NCBI GenBank assembly: GCA_030592085.1 | Contig: JAUUZV010000128.1 | Span: 1-7,257 of the forward strand | Source: Clostridia bacterium | Lineage (GTDB): Bacteria > Bacillota > Clostridia > DUPQ01 | Direction: 5' to 3' | DNA length: 7,257 bases | Part shown: piece after piece, positions 5,405-7,257 of the stretch | How positions within the stretch are numbered: position 1 is the stretch's first letter | How the letters are laid out: every line of letters begins with the position of its first letter | The notes under the pieces: model-generated | The model's input: only the letters and a program-made list of their open reading frames with translations | The model's database searches: none | Told to the model about the DNA's origin: nothing | Program-made: the position numbers and the translations under genes

Positions 5405-6079
5405 TTAATCACTTTTAATAGAATCTATTAAAGCCTTTTCAAAACTTTTAGATTCAACTTTTCCCCACAGGTTTCCATCAACATTAGTATTACTATATTC
5501 AGCTCCTAGTTTCCCAGCAACTAAAGTATTAACTAGAAAAGTGTTTTTACCCTCATATATAATTATACCAAGTTTACTACTTGTAATAAGATAATCAATA
5601 TAGTTTTTTATTGATTCAGGTGCTAATTCGTCCATTTCTCTTAAGTAAACAATATATTCTTTTCCCTCAATTAAACCAATTTGTTTTTCTATAGTGTATG
5701 CTTTATTAGGCCAATAATCATCATATAGAATCAAATTATTTTTCTTGCTAAAACCACTACCATACAAAACTTCTGATACATTAATCTTGTATGAAATACC
5801 AACTTGCCAACTATTAGGAGCCCTTTCATCTACGTTGAATGAAAAATACTCCTTTTTCTCAACTTTAAGTCTCACTATATATGATGTATTTTCAATAAGC
5901 ACATCATATTGATCATCATATGTTAAGTTTTCTCCAAAAACTACAAAACCCTTATCTTCAGGTGGCAATTCTGATTCATCTATTATTTTAATATCTTCTG
6001 GTAATTCTGTTGATGTAGTACATGCAGTAAAAGATAGTAAAATAACAATAATTAAAAATAACCTTATAATTTTGCTCAT
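5405..6079 (-). CDS. Putative lipoprotein of unknown function
   Basis: The 224-residue product has a lipoprotein signal: basic N-terminus (MSKIIR), a hydrophobic core (about 7-17) and the lipobox FTAC with C20 as the lipidated Cys. An acidic Thr/Ser/Glu/Pro linker follows (21-43). The mature part carries beta-rich segments such as SYIVRLKVEKKEY (66-78), SYKINVSEVLYGSG (96-109), NLILYDDYW (115-123) and IEGKEYIVYLREMDEL (137-152). That pattern (export of a flux-like phrase, YxVxVxEVxxG, then GKEYxVYL) is often seen in Firmicute lipoproteins and may be a TIMP/NTR-like beta fold, but this is inference. It is anchored outside the membrane. The ATG at 6079 has AGGTGA 4 nt upstream. It is the first gene of the operon with the phosphatase and Nudix genes. 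No enzyme motif is visible. Confidence 0.82.
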   Translation of the reverse strand: MSKIIRLFLIIVILLSFTACTTSTELPEDIKIIDESELPPEDKGFVVFGENLTYDDQYDVLIENTSYIVRLKVEKKEYFSFNVDERAPNSWQVGISYKINVSEVLYGSGFSKKNNLILYDDYWPNKAYTIEKQIGLIEGKEYIVYLREMDELAPESIKNYIDYLITSSKLGIIIYEGKNTFLVNTLVAGKLGAEYSNTNVDGNLWGKVESKSFEKALIDSIKSD

Positions 6080-6151
6080 TTCATCACCTATCTTTCAATA
6101 TTTACTTGTTTTTCTTTGCCTAATGTTTCCCTATTAATATAATATATGTTA

Positions 6152-6183
6152 ATTGTATCATAATATTTTAACATCGTTGACAA
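6152..6183 (-). promoter_or_regulatory. Possible promoter of the lipoprotein/phosphatase/Nudix operon
   Basis: On the minus strand, TTGTCA (6183-6178, 5 of 6 of the -35 consensus) precedes TATGAT (6162-6157, 15 nt) and TACAAT (6157-6152, 20 nt). Each is a 5 of 6 match to the -10, but neither has the ideal 17-nt spacing. Some promoter is expected here because the region upstream is only loosely packed. Confidence 0.35.
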
Positions 6184-6196
6184 GAAGTCGCCCACC

Positions 6197-6238
6197 TCAA
6201 TAATTATTCGCAGTTATCTTTTTACTACTAGTATCCAT
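6197..6238 (-). other. Short 13-codon ORF with good ribosome binding site
   Basis: The ORF ATG 6238 to TGA 6197 encodes MDTSSKKITANNY. GGAGTGAT lies just upstream of the ATG (GGAG with 8 nt spacing). It sits in the 207-bp gap between the right-edge gene and the lipoprotein gene. After the stop, the +1 frame is open for about 33 more codons to a TAG at 6089-6091, just before the lipoprotein SD. It could be a leader peptide, the start of a small gene broken by frameshift, or chance. I do not recognise it. Confidence 0.25.
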
Positions 6239-6286
6239 AATATCACTCCGTTTCTATATACTAAAATGATAATTTTCTTTTAACAA

Positions 6287-7257
6287 TTATTTAAAAGTAT
6301 AATTAAATTCAATTTTAACAGTTACAAAATTACCACTTTGTGTAGTAAATGTTGCAGTTATTTCTCCTTTTAATGAAGTACCATTAAACATTACTTTTTC
6401 ATATTGTTCGCCCTCTTCTAATGATGTTACAAATTTAGTTAAATCTATTCCAATAGATGTGTTAGGGTCTTTTATTAATGCGCTTACATTATATTTGTTA
6501 AATTTATTGTTTAAATCTTTAATTTTATCAAATATTTCTTTACTATCTTCCATCTTATCCATAAAGTTCTCTGGGTCATCATTTTGCTCTCCATTAGCAA
6601 GTTCCTCTCCAGCTTTTACATCATAATTTGGATTTATAAACCATATTGGGAAAAGATCTCCAGATGGTTCAATCTTGTTTGTTGTATCAGTTTTTAATTG
6701 TCCATCATTATCTCTATATGTTATTTTTGTTTCTGTTTCTATCCACTCTTCACTTGTTAAATCTGTTGGTAATGAAGGTAATATTTCAAATGAGTCCATT
6801 TCTGATTTAATGGTAAATCTCTTTAATTTTCCAAGGGTATCCGTTCCTAACATTCCTTCAATATCATCAAAACCAGCTGGTAAGTCAAGGTCAAATTCAA
6901 AATCTTCACCAGGGATTAATCCTCCTAATCCTGATAAAATATCACCAAGACCTCCATCAGATGGGGTTTCATCTCCACTTGGTGTAGGTTCACCTGATTC
7001 ACTTGGGAAGAAGTCACCAAGTCCTGAAAGCATTCCACCTAAGCCACCACCACTTTCAAAATCTGAACCATCGTAGGAATAAAGCCCACTGCTTGTGACA
7101 TCTTCTTTATAGTCTCCTTTTTCATAATGAGAAGTATATTTATAATCTATGGTCATATCATCAACAAAGTATGTGTCTCCATACGTATTTCTTTGATATT
7201 GTAAAAATTCTAAATTAGTAGAATCTGACTCATATCTTGATAACGATTCAGTAAGAG
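6287..7257 (-). CDS. Acidic glycine-rich repeat protein of unknown function, 5' end cut by the right edge
   Basis: The minus frame is open from the right edge (7257) to TAA at 6287-6289, about 323 codons. ATG 7156 is internal: there is no stop between it and the edge, and the added residues (ending ...YGDTYFVDD) read like protein. Numbering from the ATG at 7156, the protein is strongly acidic. A Gly-rich segment GGGLGGMLSGLGDFFPS (36-52) is repeated as GGLGDILSGLGGLIPG (68-83), with an acidic Ser/Pro/Thr linker between. After that come KLKRFTIKSEMDSFEILPS, a Trp-containing block, a charged helical region (about 196-219) and a beta-rich end (GEITATFTTQSGNFVTVKIEF). No Cys appears in the visible part. 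The composition suggests an exported or surface protein, but the N-terminus that would show a signal is missing. Family not recognised, function unknown. Confidence 0.8.
   Translation of the reverse strand, partial: LTESLSRYESDSTNLEFLQYQRNTYGDTYFVDDMTIDYKYTSHYEKGDYKEDVTSSGLYSYDGSDFESGGGLGGMLSGLGDFFPSESGEPTPSGDETPSDGGLGDILSGLGGLIPGEDFEFDLDLPAGFDDIEGMLGTDTLGKLKRFTIKSEMDSFEILPSLPTDLTSEEWIETETKITYRDNDGQLKTDTTNKIEPSGDLFPIWFINPNYDVKAGEELANGEQNDDPENFMDKMEDSKEIFDKIKDLNNKFNKYNVSALIKDPNTSIGIDLTKFVTSLEEGEQYEKVMFNGTSLKGEITATFTTQSGNFVTVKIEFNYTFK

Overview
The window is very AT-rich, with strong Shine-Dalgarno sites (GGAGG/AGGAG types), AT-rich promoters and a TTG start. Together these point to a low-GC Gram-positive bacterium, most likely an anaerobic clostridial Firmicute. 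The corrinoid/URO-D-type methyltransferase-like gene fits an anaerobe. No phage, IS element, rRNA, tRNA or CRISPR array is visible, and the species cannot be named from the sequence.

Left part (1-1916): a truncated unknown gene runs off the left edge on the minus strand. It has its own extended -10 promoter and a hairpin at the predicted mRNA 5' end. Next is a minus-strand gene for an AlbA_2 (Schlafen-type) plus GHKL-ATPase-like regulator with a C-terminal winged helix. Its promoter lies inside the longest open frame, so its start is best placed at 1698. About 220 bp separate it from the divergent plus-strand gene, and this region carries three CGAA(A/C)G repeats spaced exactly 10 bp apart and a GAACG/CGTTC pair near the predicted transcription start.

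Middle (1917-4300): a lone URO-D superfamily protein (MtaA/MtbA/CmuA-like fold) is the only sizeable plus-strand gene. It ends in a hairpin terminator that faces a minus-strand zinc-ribbon plus DUF2569 membrane protein. Upstream of that gene, on the same strand, is a complete type II toxin-antitoxin pair (Phd/YefM-like antitoxin, RelE/ParE-like toxin) with a 4-bp ATGA overlap. Its promoter has a perfect inverted repeat filling the -35/-10 spacer.

Right part (4417-7257): a compact minus-strand operon encodes a lipoprotein, a histidine phosphatase and a Nudix hydrolase, in transcription order, with gaps of 12-19 nt after start correction. Upstream of it lie a 207-bp gap with a 13-codon ORF and a possible promoter, then the 3' part of an acidic protein of unknown function. 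That protein has a duplicated glycine-rich segment and runs off the right edge.

No clearly new multi-gene system is evident. The items most worth following are the phased repeats between the AlbA_2/ATPase and URO-D-like genes, the URO-D-like protein with an incomplete methyltransferase zinc motif, the Nudix/phosphatase/lipoprotein operon, and the unknown repeat protein at the right edge.
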